DNA of 64,000 nt. It comes from Stenotrophomonas bentonitica (GTDB taxonomy: Bacteria > Pseudomonadota > Gammaproteobacteria > Xanthomonadales > Xanthomonadaceae). The notes beneath the pieces were generated by a model, which saw only the letters and a list, made by a program, of their open reading frames with translations, was not told the origin of the DNA and made no database searches. The translations under genes and the position numbers were made by a program. Numbering within the stretch: the stretch's first letter is position 1; the number at the start of each line of letters is the position of its first letter. This document shows positions 37,729 through 46,931 of this stretch, piece after piece. The stretch is from the NCBI RefSeq assembly GCF_002887735.1, contig NZ_PKQP01000001.1:806001-870000 (forward strand). The letters run 5' to 3'.

Positions 37729-37840
37729 GCGGGCTCCCGGCAGCCGGTGAGGGCTGCTCAATCGAATGAGGGAAAGGGGACGGATTGTACCGGCCAGGGC
37801 TGGACAAAATCAAGCCAACCGGCTAGCACCCCGTTGAGAA

Positions 37841-38506
37841 TCAGTCAGTTGTGGCCGGGTCCTGGGTCAGCAGGGCCTGGATGAGGCCCGCGTGGCGGAC
37901 CTTCTGGGCCTCCCGGCGCAGGCGGCTGGCCGTGAAGATCGCGCACAGCTCGTCCACCGCGGTCTCGAAGACCTCGTTGACGATCACGTAATCGAAGTCG
38001 TTGAAGTGCAGCATCTCTTCACGTGCGGCGGCTAGGCGCTGGGCGATCACCGCCTCGCTGTCCTGCCCGCGCTTGCGCATCCGGTCCTGCAGCGCCTGCC
38101 TGGAGGGCGGCAGGATGAACACGGTGACCGTGCCCGGCACCAGCTGGCGGACCTGCTGGGCGCCCTGCCAGTCGATCTCCAGCAGCACGTCCTGGCCAGC
38201 CGCCAGCTGCGGCTCGACCGACTGCCGCGCGGTGCCCTTCCAGTCGCCATGCACCCAGGCATGCTCGAAGAAGTCACCGGCGGCGATCATCTTTTCGAAC
38301 TCGGCGGCGCTGACGAAGTGGTAGTGCTCGCCGTTGATCTCACCCGGGCGGGTAGCGCGCGAGGTGAACGAGATCGACAGCGCGATCTGCGGGTCACGGG
38401 CCAGGGTGGCGTTGACGATGCTGCTCTTGCCGGCCCCGGAGGGCGCGGCCACGATGTACAGGGTGCCGCGCGCGGGCTCGGCGGCCGGAGGGGTCTGGCT
38501 GCTCAT
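37841..38506 (-). CDS. gmk: Guanylate kinase
   Basis: The 221-residue enzyme phosphorylates GMP to GDP. P-loop APSGAGKSS near residue 21, [20 protein letters not shown] (GMP-binding), and the lid region [15 protein letters not shown] are present. The N-terminus has a 13-residue extension. It starts inside the 4-bp overlap with yicC and feeds the GTP/ppGpp branch together with rpoZ and spoT downstream. Confidence 0.96.
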   Translation of the reverse strand: MSSQTPPAAEPARGTLYIVAAPSGAGKSSIVNATLARDPQIALSISFTSRATRPGEINGEHYHFVSAAEFEKMIAAGDFFEHAWVHGDWKGTARQSVEPQLAAGQDVLLEIDWQGAQQVRQLVPGTVTVFILPPSRQALQDRMRKRGQDSEAVIAQRLAAAREEMLHFNDFDYVIVNEVFETAVDELCAIFTASRLRREAQKVRHAGLIQALLTQDPATTD

Positions 38507-39363
38507 TCGATGTTCTGCACCTGTTCGCGGATCTGGTCGATGAGCACCTTCAGCTCGACGGCGGCATTGGAGGTACGGCTGTCCACCGATTTGGAGCCCA
38601 GCGTGTTGGCCTCGCGGTTGAATTCCTGCAGCAGGAAATCCAGGCGGCGGCCGACCGGCTCGCGCTGCTTGAAGACCCGGCGGATCTCGGCGATGTGGCT
38701 GCCCAGGCGGTCCAGTTCCTCATCCACGTCCAGCTTCTGCAGCCACATCACCAGCTCCTGCTCGGCACGGCCGGGATCGACCGGGTGCGGCAGATCGGCC
38801 AGGCGGGCCGACAGCTTGGTGCGCTGGCCTTCACGGATCAGCGGAATCAGGGTGGTGACCTCCGCGGCGATGCGCTCGATGCTGTCCACGCGCTCCTGGA
38901 TCGCGGTGGCCAGCTTGTCGCCTTCACGCTCGCGCGCGGCCACGAAGCCATCCAGCGCGGTATCCAGCAGGGCCAGGGCCTCGGCATGCAGAGCGGCGGC
39001 ATCCACTGCCTCGCCCTGCATCACGCCCGGCATCTGCAGCAGTTCGGTGAAGCTCACCTGCAGGCTGGGGAAGCCGGAGGACAACCGGGTGGCCAGCTCA
39101 CCGAGCTGGCCCAGCAGCGCATCGTTGACCACCAGGGCACCGGTGACGTCCGGCGCACGCAGGCGCATGACCAGATCGATCTTGCCGCGGCTGCAGCGCG
39201 AAGCGACGCGCTCGCGCAGTTGCGGCTCCAACGCACGCAGTTCTTCAGGCAGGCGCACGCCGACCTCCAGGAACCGGTGGTTGACCGAGCGCAGCTCACA
39301 GGCCAGCGTCCCCCAGCGGGTGGCGCGCTCGCCGTTGGCATAGGCGGTCATGCTTCGAATCAT
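38503..39363 (-). CDS. yicC: YicC-family endoribonuclease
   Basis: The 286-residue protein begins [12 protein letters not shown] and has the family's [22 protein letters not shown] and the C-terminal [23 protein letters not shown] (split here) segment. YicC proteins are ring-forming RNA endonucleases implicated in sRNA decay. Its stop overlaps the gmk start by 4 nt. It is divergent from rph, another RNase, with about 120 bp between them. Confidence 0.94.
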   Translation of the reverse strand: MIRSMTAYANGERATRWGTLACELRSVNHRFLEVGVRLPEELRALEPQLRERVASRCSRGKIDLVMRLRAPDVTGALVVNDALLGQLGELATRLSSGFPSLQVSFTELLQMPGVMQGEAVDAAALHAEALALLDTALDGFVAAREREGDKLATAIQERVDSIERIAAEVTTLIPLIREGQRTKLSARLADLPHPVDPGRAEQELVMWLQKLDVDEELDRLGSHIAEIRRVFKQREPVGRRLDFLLQEFNREANTLGSKSVDSRTSNAAVELKVLIDQIREQVQNIE

Positions 39364-39483
39364 GCGGGTTTCCGGTGCTCTCAAAGTGCAAATGGTACCC
39401 TAGCGGTCTCCTTAGAGCCTCCTCGCCCGCCGGTCTCCGGCCCGGGCGTGGCCCCGCATCCCCCGTCTTACCGGAACTTGAGC

Positions 39484-40212
39484 ATGACTGATTCCCGTCC
39501 CAGCGGCCGCCAGGCCGACCAGCTGCGCGAAGTGCGCATCGAGCGCGCCTTCACCCGTCACGCCGAGGGCTCGGTCCTGGTGAGCTTCGGGCAGACCCGC
39601 GTACTGTGCACGGCCAGCGTTGAAAACCGCGTGCCGGGCTTCCTGCGTGGCAAGGGCGAAGGCTGGGTGACCGCCGAGTACGGCATGCTGCCGCGTTCGA
39701 CCCACACCCGTAACGACCGCGAAGCCGCCCGCGGCAAGCAGGGTGGCCGCACGCTGGAGATCCAGCGCCTGATCGGCCGTACCCTGCGTGCCTGCATCGA
39801 CCGCGGCGCGCTCGGCGAGCGCACCATCACGCTCGATTGCGACGTGCTGCAGGCCGATGGCGGCACCCGCACCGCGGCCATCACCGGTGCCTACGTGGCC
39901 CTGGTGGATGCGGTGAACTTCCTGATCAAGCGCGGCGACATCAAGCGCAACCCGATCTTCGGCGCGGTGGCGGCGGTGTCGGTGGGCGTGTACCGCGGCA
40001 CCCCGGTGCTGGACCTGGACTACGCCGAAGACAGCGATTGCGATACCGACATGAACGTGGTGATGAACGACGGCGGCGGCTTCATCGAACTGCAGGGCAC
40101 CGCCGAAGGCCATGCCTTCCGCCGCGATGAACTGGATGCGCTGCTGGCACTGGCCGAAAAGGGCATCAAGGATCTGTTCGCCGCCCAGCAGGCGGCCCTG
40201 GCCCAGGCATGA
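39484..40212 (+). CDS. rph: Ribonuclease PH
   Basis: The 242-residue phosphorolytic exoribonuclease trims tRNA 3' ends. Signatures: [34 protein letters not shown], the phosphate-binding region [16 protein letters not shown] and [19 protein letters not shown]. It starts a run of four genes joined by 4, 4 and 1-nt overlaps, so rph, the VOC gene, rdgB and hemW should be one transcript. Confidence 0.97.
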   Translation: MTDSRPSGRQADQLREVRIERAFTRHAEGSVLVSFGQTRVLCTASVENRVPGFLRGKGEGWVTAEYGMLPRSTHTRNDREAARGKQGGRTLEIQRLIGRTLRACIDRGALGERTITLDCDVLQADGGTRTAAITGAYVALVDAVNFLIKRGDIKRNPIFGAVAAVSVGVYRGTPVLDLDYAEDSDCDTDMNVVMNDGGGFIELQGTAEGHAFRRDELDALLALAEKGIKDLFAAQQAALAQA

Positions 40213-40598
40213 ACCGTCGCATCGCCCTGACCACCCTGGTGGTGGCCGACTACGACGAGGCGATCGCCTGGTACACCGGCGCGCTGGGCTTCAGCCTGCT
40301 CCAGGACATCGACCAGGGCGACAAGCGCTGGGTGGTGGTCGGTCCGGCCGACGGCAACGCGGCAGCCCTGCTGCTGGCACGCGCCAGCAACGACGAACAG
40401 CGCGCGCGGATCGGCAACCAGACCGGTGGCCGGGTCGGTTTCTTCCTGAACACCGATGATTTCTGGCGCGACCACGCGGCAATGACCGCGCGTGGCGTGG
40501 TCTTCCTCGAAACCCCACGCGAAGAGGTCTACGCGACGGTCGCGGTGTTCCGCGATCTGTACGGCAACACGTGGGACCTGCTGGAGCCCAAGCAATGA
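40209..40598 (+). CDS. VOC/glyoxalase-fold protein
   Basis: The 129-residue protein has a vicinal-oxygen-chelate fold: [20 protein letters not shown] at the N-terminus and [14 protein letters not shown] at the end. The family includes glyoxalase I, bleomycin-resistance and antibiotic-binding proteins; this short single-domain type is usually a dimer. ATGA overlap couples it to rph, and the same overlap to rdgB. Ligand unknown. Confidence 0.87.
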   Translation: MNRRIALTTLVVADYDEAIAWYTGALGFSLLQDIDQGDKRWVVVGPADGNAAALLLARASNDEQRARIGNQTGGRVGFFLNTDDFWRDHAAMTARGVVFLETPREEVYATVAVFRDLYGNTWDLLEPKQ

Positions 40599-41188
40599 AA
40601 CTGGTACTGGCCAGCGGCAACGCCGGCAAACTGAAGGAACTGCAGGCCATGCTCGGCGGCCTGCCGCTGGAGATCGTGGCACAGGGCGCGCTGGGCGTCA
40701 GCGACGTGCCGGAAACCGGCCTGACGTTTGTCGAGAACGCGCTGATCAAGGCACGCCACGCCTGCCAGAGCACCGGCCTGCCGGCGCTGGCCGATGACTC
40801 CGGCCTGATCGTGGACGCACTCGACGGCGCGCCCGGCCTGTACAGCGCGCGCTATGCCGGCAGCCCGACCAACGATGCGGCCAACAACGCCAAACTGCTC
40901 GAGGCGATGCGCGAGGTGCCGGCCGAACGCCGCACGGCCCGCTTCTACGCGGTGATCGTGCTGCTGCGCCATGCCGATGATCCGCAGCCGCTGATCTGCG
41001 AAGGCAGCTGGGAAGGCGTGATCCTCGACGAACTGCGTGGCAGCCACGGCTTCGGCTACAACCCGCTGTTCCTGGACCCGGTGCTGGCCCAGACCGCGGC
41101 CGAAATGGCGCCGGACCTGAAGAACGCGATGAGTCACCGCGCCAAGGCACTGCAGCTGCTCAAGCAGAAACTGCCCGCCCTGCTCTGA
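40595..41188 (+). CDS. rdgB: Non-canonical purine NTP pyrophosphatase (RdgB/HAM1)
   Basis: The 197-residue enzyme removes ITP, dITP and XTP from the nucleotide pool. LASGNAGKLKEL begins the substrate site; ADDSGLIVDALDGAPGLYSARYAG and GFGYNPLFLDP are the family's main motifs, and SHRAKAL closes the site. It overlaps the VOC gene by 4 nt and hemW by 1 nt. The upstream partner rph and this enzyme are adjacent in many proteobacteria. Confidence 0.96.
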   Translation: MKLVLASGNAGKLKELQAMLGGLPLEIVAQGALGVSDVPETGLTFVENALIKARHACQSTGLPALADDSGLIVDALDGAPGLYSARYAGSPTNDAANNAKLLEAMREVPAERRTARFYAVIVLLRHADDPQPLICEGSWEGVILDELRGSHGFGYNPLFLDPVLAQTAAEMAPDLKNAMSHRAKALQLLKQKLPALL

Positions 41189-42405
41189 TGTCACACGACC
41201 ACTGCTCCCACCTGCCCGGCGAAGCCTGCGCCGGCGATCACGACCCCGCCCCGCGGCTGGTGACGCCGCCGCTGGCGCTGTACGTGCATCTGCCGTGGTG
41301 CGTGCGCAAATGCCCGTACTGCGATTTCAACTCGCACGCGGCCAAGGGCGAACTGCCGTTCGATGCCTACATCGACGCACTGATCCGCGACCTGGACCAG
41401 GATCTGCCGCTGGTCTGGGGACGCGTGGTGAGCAGCGTGTTCTTCGGTGGCGGGACGCCGAGCCTGTTCCCGCCCGAAGCGATCGACCGCTTCCTGCAGG
41501 CAGCCTCGGCCCGGCTGCGCTTCGCGCCGAACCTGGAAGTGACCCTGGAGACCAACCCGGGCACCGCCGAGCATGGCCGTTTCGATCGTTACCGCGCCGC
41601 CGGGGTGAACCGGATCAGCTTCGGGATCCAGACGTTCAACGACGAGGCGCTCAAGCGCCTGGGCCGCATCCACGACAGTGGCGAGGCCGAGCGCGCAGTG
41701 AAACTGGCGCAGGACGCCGGCTACGACAACTTCAACATCGACCTGATGTACGCGCTGCCGCAGCAGACGCTGGCCCAGGCCGAGCATGATCTGAAACGGG
41801 CCTTCGCGCTGCAGCCCACGCACCTGTCGCACTACCAGCTCACGCTGGAACCGAACACCGTGTTCTTCGCGCGGCCGCCGCAGGGCATCCCCGACGAGGA
41901 TTCGGCGTGGGACATCCAGGAGCACTGCCAGCGCCTGCTGGCCGAGGCCGGCTACGCACAGTACGAAGTCAGCGCCTACGCCAAGCCGGGCCGGCAGAGC
42001 CAGCACAATCTCAATTACTGGCGCTTCGGCGATTACCTGGGCATCGGCGCCGGTGCGCACGGCAAGATCAGCAGCGGTGCCGAACAGCACGTGCTGCGCC
42101 GATGGAAGCACAAGCATCCGCAGACCTTCATGGACACTGCCGGCACCCTGGCCTCGATCGGTGGGGACGATGTGATCAGCGCCGAACGCCTGCCGTTCGA
42201 GTACATGCTCAACCTGCTGCGCCTGCACGAGGGTTTCGGGCTCAAGGATTTCGAATCGCGCACCGGCCTGGGCCGCGCGCAGATCGCCGCGCCGCTGGGC
42301 GTGGCCGTGGCCAACGGCTGGATGACCGTCAGCGGCGATCGCGCCACCCCGACCGAACTGGGCCGGCGCTTCACCAACGATGTCGTCGAGTTGTTCCTGC
42401 CTTGA
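41188..42405 (+). CDS. hemW: Radical-SAM heme chaperone HemW
   Basis: The 405-residue protein carries the radical-SAM cluster motif in CVRKCPYCDFNSH (CxxxCxxC) and the GGGTPSLFPP and LETNPGT motifs. The C-terminal HemW domain includes LNYWRFGDYLGIGAGAHGK. HemW was first named as an oxygen-independent coproporphyrinogen oxidase, but this branch inserts heme into respiratory proteins. It is the last gene of the rph operon. A REP palindrome lies 18 nt after the stop. Confidence 0.95.
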   Translation: MSHDHCSHLPGEACAGDHDPAPRLVTPPLALYVHLPWCVRKCPYCDFNSHAAKGELPFDAYIDALIRDLDQDLPLVWGRVVSSVFFGGGTPSLFPPEAIDRFLQAASARLRFAPNLEVTLETNPGTAEHGRFDRYRAAGVNRISFGIQTFNDEALKRLGRIHDSGEAERAVKLAQDAGYDNFNIDLMYALPQQTLAQAEHDLKRAFALQPTHLSHYQLTLEPNTVFFARPPQGIPDEDSAWDIQEHCQRLLAEAGYAQYEVSAYAKPGRQSQHNLNYWRFGDYLGIGAGAHGKISSGAEQHVLRRWKHKHPQTFMDTAGTLASIGGDDVISAERLPFEYMLNLLRLHEGFGLKDFESRTGLGRAQIAAPLGVAVANGWMTVSGDRATPTELGRRFTNDVVELFLP

Positions 42406-42422
42406 AGGCACGACGCCCCCCT

Positions 42423-42447
42423 GTAGTGCCGGCCGCTGGCCGGCGCC
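42423..42447 (+). repeat. SMAG/REP palindrome (GTAG end)
   Basis: GTAGTGCCGGCCGCTGGCCG begins at 42423; the arms GCCGGCC and GGCCGGC are the same as at 2704. Confidence 0.8.
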
Positions 42448-42529
42448 AGACCTCCCGACGGGCCGTTATGGCAGGCATCCAGCGAAACCGTTAGATTCCG
42501 TGTTCTCAGGGGAGCTGGAAGCACATCGG

Positions 42530-45001
42530 ATGTCTGCGCCCGCACTTTCGTCGTCCCAGCCCGACATGACGCGCTTTGCGGACGTGGCCGCACCACCGCG
42601 CGTGCGCCGCCTGCTGGCCGCGTTGCACGGGCTGGCGGTACAGACCCTCACCACACCGCTCAGACTGACCATCGTGGAACTGGAGCGCGAGCTGTTCCGC
42701 GACGCCGAGCGCGCGCGCAACAGCCAGATCCAGGCCGACATCTTCGCCCAGGCCCGCCAGCTGCACGAGGTCAACGCGCAGTTCGGCCCGCGCTTCCTGG
42801 ACGCCCTCGGTGACCGCCTGGCCACCCTGCGCGGCCCGCGCCATACCCAGCGCATCGTGCCAACCGAGGTGTCCGTGTCGGCGACCGCGCTGACCCTGGT
42901 CAACGACACCGACGTGGACCGCGACATCGTGCTGGTGGACATCATCCGCCGCGAGGCCCAGCGCTCGGCCACCGCCCTGCAGCTGCTGGGCCAGCGCTTC
43001 GGCGTGCTTGCCGCCGGCCCGGCCTTCGATGTCGATGACCTGCCGTTCGGCCCCCAGGCCTTGTGCCGGATCGTGCGCGAGCTGGGCGAGCAGTTCGCGC
43101 TCGGGCTGGAAACACAGCTGGCGCTGTACCGCGTGTTCGACCGCCAACTGCTGGAGCGGCTGGGCGAACTGCTGGAGCGCGCCAACATCCTGCTCGCGCA
43201 CGAAGGCGTGCTGCCCGGGCTGGTCTACACCCCGTACCTGGCGCGCTCGGCCACCACCCGCCGGATCATCACCGGGCCCGAGCGCGGCCTGCCCGGCGCG
43301 CGCGGCGGCGCCGCCGCGCGGCCCTTGACCGCCTGGAACGGCAGCGCCCCCAGCGCGGGCTGGGCCGCGATGACCCAGGCGGCAATGGTGCCGCCGGCCG
43401 CTGGGCCGGCCCATGGCATGTCCAACGGCGACGCAGCAGCGCCAGGTCCAGCAGCCGCCACGTCTGCATCGGCGCCAGCCACCAGCGCCCCGCCTGCGGC
43501 AACCGATCTCGGTGCACCGGCGATGTCGGCCCTGCACCAGATGCTCGGTGCCGCCCGCCAGGCGCACGCCGCCGGCACCGTGCCGGGCGGCGATGCCATG
43601 GCCGCACAGGCTGTCGCCGCGACGACCGGCGCGCCCACGCCCGCCGCCGACAACGCGTTTCTCGCCCCGGACGCCCCACCGGCATTGGCGGTTCCCGCCG
43701 AAGCGGTGCATGCCACGCTGGCGCGCCTGCAGAGCCAGGCCATTCCCCCCGGCGGCGCCCGCCGCAGCATGGCCGACCTCCACAACGCACTGCTCGCCCA
43801 GGTCCGCGCCGACCATGGCGCGCACGCGGCCCTGACCGTCAAGGACAGCGACACCTTCGACCTGCTCGACATGCTGTACGGGCAGATCCAGCGCGAGGTG
43901 CGGCCCGAGGCCGTGGCCGCCGACCTGCTGACCCGCCTGCAGGTACCGGTGGCCCGCGCGGCCCTGACCGATCCGGCCTTCTTCGTGCGCGACCAGCACC
44001 CGGCGCGGGAACTGCTCAACGCCGTCGCCGAGGCCGGTGCCAACTGGCTGGGCGAGGAGGACGTGGACCCGCTGCTGGTGCAGAAGCTCGGCCACGCGGT
44101 CGACCAGGTAGTGAACGACTACGACGGCGATGTGGCGGTGTTCGACACCGCCAATGAAGAGATCCAGCAGCACTTTCGCGCGCTGGCCCACAAGGCCGAG
44201 CTGGCCGAGCGTCGTCATGTCGAAGCCGCCCGCGGCAAGGAACGGTTGGAGGCGGCCAAACAGCAGGCCAGTGCCAGCATCGAGCAGCTGTGCACGCAGG
44301 CCGCGCCCCCGCGCTTCGTGCAGGCGCTGCTCAAGCAGGCGTGGTCGGATGTGCTGACCTTGACCCTGCTGCGCAACGGCGAAACCTCGCCGCAGTGGCA
44401 GCAGCGCCAGCAGGAAACCACCCGGATCGCCGAGGTCACCTGCCTGGCCCCGGGCGCAGGCGCGCGCGATGACGCGCTGGGCAACCAGGTCGAGGCCGCC
44501 CTGCTGCAGGTCGGCTATCACCAGGATGAAGCGGCCGCGATCGCGCGTCGCCTGTCCACGCCGGGCGGCGAGGACGACAGCAGCTCGCGCACCGAACTCA
44601 CCGCGCGCCTGCGCGCGCGCACCCGGCTGGGCGAACAGGCCGACGCCAGCGACCCGCGCAAGGTCGCCCCGCTCGCGCGCAGCACCGCGGAAGATGACTG
44701 TTACCGCCAGTTGCGCACACTGCCGTTCGGTACCTGGTTCGAGTTCACCACCAACCAGCAGGGCGACGTCCGCCGCCAGCGGCTCTCGTGGTACAGCCTG
44801 ATCACCGACAACGCCCTGTTCGTCAATCAGCGCGGGCAGAAGGTTGGCGAGCATTCGCTGGACGCACTGGCCCGGCTGATGGCGCACGGCCAGGTGCGGA
44901 TCGTCACCGAAGACAAGGGCCGGCTGATCGACCGCGCCTGGCAGGCCACCCTGCGCACATTGCGCTCGCTCGCCGGCAGCCCCGTGGAGAACGCTGGATG
45001 A
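42530..45001 (+). CDS. DUF1631-family protein, large
   Basis: The 823-residue cytosolic protein has no membrane helix. The N-terminal 250 residues are helical (LTTPLRLTIVELERELFRDA; NILLAHEGVLPG). An Ala/Pro-rich linker of about 90 residues follows, then a second helical part (LLDMLYGQIQREVRPEAVAADLL), and a C-terminal beta-rich piece (FGTWFEFTTNQQGDVRRQRL then WYSLITDNALFVNQRGQKVG). The whole resembles DUF1631. The C-terminal piece looks like a PilZ-type or ligand barrel, but lacks a clear RxxxR. The start is coupled to nothing upstream, while its stop overlaps a true PilZ gene by 4 nt. Function unknown; a c-di-GMP link is inferred from the neighbour. Confidence 0.75.
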   Translation: MSAPALSSSQPDMTRFADVAAPPRVRRLLAALHGLAVQTLTTPLRLTIVELERELFRDAERARNSQIQADIFAQARQLHEVNAQFGPRFLDALGDRLATLRGPRHTQRIVPTEVSVSATALTLVNDTDVDRDIVLVDIIRREAQRSATALQLLGQRFGVLAAGPAFDVDDLPFGPQALCRIVRELGEQFALGLETQLALYRVFDRQLLERLGELLERANILLAHEGVLPGLVYTPYLARSATTRRIITGPERGLPGARGGAAARPLTAWNGSAPSAGWAAMTQAAMVPPAAGPAHGMSNGDAAAPGPAAATSASAPATSAPPAATDLGAPAMSALHQMLGAARQAHAAGTVPGGDAMAAQAVAATTGAPTPAADNAFLAPDAPPALAVPAEAVHATLARLQSQAIPPGGARRSMADLHNALLAQVRADHGAHAALTVKDSDTFDLLDMLYGQIQREVRPEAVAADLLTRLQVPVARAALTDPAFFVRDQHPARELLNAVAEAGANWLGEEDVDPLLVQKLGHAVDQVVNDYDGDVAVFDTANEEIQQHFRALAHKAELAERRHVEAARGKERLEAAKQQASASIEQLCTQAAPPRFVQALLKQAWSDVLTLTLLRNGETSPQWQQRQQETTRIAEVTCLAPGAGARDDALGNQVEAALLQVGYHQDEAAAIARRLSTPGGEDDSSSRTELTARLRARTRLGEQADASDPRKVAPLARSTAEDDCYRQLRTLPFGTWFEFTTNQQGDVRRQRLSWYSLITDNALFVNQRGQKVGEHSLDALARLMAHGQVRIVTEDKGRLIDRAWQATLRTLRSLAGSPVENAG

Positions 45002-45348
45002 CCACGCCCGATACCCGCCGTGCACCGCGCCGCCAGGTGACCGAGCTGGTGCCCGTCACCGACCTGATGGCCGAGACCGTGATCGGCCGGCTCGGCAATG
45101 TCTCCGAAACCGGGATGTTGATGCTGGCCTCGGTACCGATGCACGAAGACGCGCTGTACCAGCTGCACTTCGCCATTCCCGGCCCGCAGGGAGAGCCACT
45201 GCGGATCGACGTGGGCGTGCACCTGCTCTGGAGCGAGCAGACCCATGCGCCGGGCCAGGCCTGGGTGGGTTTCCGCTTCCTGACCTTGGCACGCGACGCA
45301 CGCGAACAGCTGCGCCACTGGATCGCCGAGGAAACTTCGGCAGTCTGA
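44998..45348 (+). CDS. PilZ-domain c-di-GMP receptor
   Basis: The 116-residue protein is one PilZ domain. The c-di-GMP ligands are present: the arginine-rich RRAPRR (residues 7-12) and NVSETG (D/NxSxxG), with a final WVGFRFLTL strand. ATGA overlap with the DUF1631 gene couples translation. It probably senses c-di-GMP and acts with the DUF1631 partner, though the output is unknown. Confidence 0.88.
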   Translation: MTTPDTRRAPRRQVTELVPVTDLMAETVIGRLGNVSETGMLMLASVPMHEDALYQLHFAIPGPQGEPLRIDVGVHLLWSEQTHAPGQAWVGFRFLTLARDAREQLRHWIAEETSAV

Positions 45349-45430
45349 GCGCCGGTTCCGGCACAGCGCCCGCGGGCGGATTGCGGCAGAATCCAAGGCT
45401 GCATTCCGCACTGCCAGCGAGCTTCATGCC

Positions 45431-46759
45431 ATGAACCAGCCAGACCTCGGCGCCCTGTATTCCCACCACGCCAGCGTCATGCGCCAGCGCGCCGACGAAG
45501 CGCTCGCGCGTGGCGGCTTCGATCATCTGGTGATTCCCAGCGGCACCCAGCATTACCAGGCCTTCGATGATCGCGACTACCCGTACGCGGTGAATCCGAA
45601 CTTCAAGGCGTGGCTGCCGCTGACCAAGCTGCCCAACAGCTGGCTGGTGTACACCCCGGGCCAACGACCGAAAGTGATCTTCTACCAGCCGTTCGACTAC
45701 TGGCACGTAGTGCCGGATGCGCCGAACGGCTGGTGGGTCGAGCATGTCGATATCGAGATCATCCGCAAACCCGACGATGCGCTGGCACTGCTGCCCAAGG
45801 ACGCGGCCCGCTGCGCGATTCTCGGCGAGCCGCAGAGCGCGCTGGGCGCGTTCGTGCCGAACAACCCGGCGCCGGTCATCGATTACCTGGACTGGCAGCG
45901 CGGCTACAAGACCCCCTATGAAATCGCCTTGATGCGCCAAGCGCAGCGACTGGGCGTGCGCGGTCACCGTGCCGCCGAGGCGGCCTTCCGCGCCGGCGCC
46001 AGCGAATTCGAGATCCACATGGCCTACTGCCGGGCGGTCGGCCAGGACGCCAATGAGCTGCCGTACGGCAACATCATCGGTCTCAACGAGCATGCCGCAG
46101 TGCTGCACTACACCGACCTGGGCCGCAGCGCGCCGACCCCGCTGCGCAGCTTCCTGATCGACGCCGGCGCCAGTGCCTACGGGTACGCCAGTGACATCAC
46201 CCGCACCTATGCGGCCGGCGGCCACGACGAATTCCAGGCCCTCATCGACGCGGTGGACGCGGCCCAGCAGACGATGGGCGCGGGCGTACGCGCCGGGGTG
46301 GATTACAAGCAGCTGCACATCGATGCGCACCTGTCGCTGATGGGCATCCTCAAGGACTTCGGTGTACTCAACGTCTCGCCGGAAGCAGCGTTGGCCACCG
46401 GCGTGAGCGCGGCCTTCTTCCCGCACGGCCTGGGCCATCTGATCGGCCTGCAGGTGCACGACGTGGCGGGTTTCGCGGCCAGCGACCGCGGTGGCCGCAT
46501 CGAGCGCCCGCAGGGTCACCCGTACCTGCGCATGACCCGCGTGCTGGAGCCGGGCATGGTGGTCACCATCGAACCGGGCGTGTACTTCATCGACATGCTG
46601 CTGGACGAAGTGAAGCAGGCCGGCCACGGGGCCAGCATCAACTGGGACCGCGTGGACTTCTTCCGCCCGTATGGCGGCGTGCGCATCGAGGATGAAGTGC
46701 TGTGCACCGAAGGCGATGCCGACAACCTGACCCGCCCGGTGTTCGCGTCCGCCAGCTGA
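45431..46759 (+). CDS. pepQ: Xaa-Pro dipeptidase
   Basis: The 442-residue M24 peptidase cleaves X-Pro dipeptides. The pita-bread domain has all five metal ligands: DAGASAYGYASDITRTY (two Asp), HGLGHLIGLQVHDVAG (His), EPGMVVTIEPG (Glu) and GGVRIEDEVL (Glu). The N-terminal domain with YDLAYWHV-like WYQPFDYWHVV segment fits PepQ rather than PepP. It is convergent with pepP across a cluster of palindromes. Confidence 0.93.
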   Translation: MNQPDLGALYSHHASVMRQRADEALARGGFDHLVIPSGTQHYQAFDDRDYPYAVNPNFKAWLPLTKLPNSWLVYTPGQRPKVIFYQPFDYWHVVPDAPNGWWVEHVDIEIIRKPDDALALLPKDAARCAILGEPQSALGAFVPNNPAPVIDYLDWQRGYKTPYEIALMRQAQRLGVRGHRAAEAAFRAGASEFEIHMAYCRAVGQDANELPYGNIIGLNEHAAVLHYTDLGRSAPTPLRSFLIDAGASAYGYASDITRTYAAGGHDEFQALIDAVDAAQQTMGAGVRAGVDYKQLHIDAHLSLMGILKDFGVLNVSPEAALATGVSAAFFPHGLGHLIGLQVHDVAGFAASDRGGRIERPQGHPYLRMTRVLEPGMVVTIEPGVYFIDMLLDEVKQAGHGASINWDRVDFFRPYGGVRIEDEVLCTEGDADNLTRPVFASAS

Positions 46760-46768
46760 GCGGACATG

Positions 46769-46905
46769 CAGGTGCCGACCCACGGTCGGCACCTGCGCGA
46801 CATCGCGGTAGTGCCGGCCGCTGGCCGGCTCCCCAGGATGCCGGGATTTCATGAGGAGCCGGCCAGCGGCCGGCACTACCGGGTGGCTGCACCGCGCAGC
46901 CACCC
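46769..46905. repeat. Cluster of three palindromes, including a SMAG pair
   Basis: Between the convergent pepQ and pepP genes lie a hairpin GGTGCCGACC/GGTCGGCACC (46771-46793), an inverted SMAG pair (GTAG at 46808, arms as at 2704; partner 46855-46879 ending CTAC), and a third hairpin GGGTGGCTGC/GCAGCCACCC (46881-46905). Convergent transcripts could end in these structures. Confidence 0.78.
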
Positions 46906-46931
46906 ATGCGGTGGCTGCACCCTGAAGCGGA

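Noticed and set aside
42506..45025. An 839-codon frame opposite the DUF1631 gene
   Set aside because: It mirrors the DUF1631 gene, and the ATGA coupling to the PilZ gene fixes the plus strand as coding.
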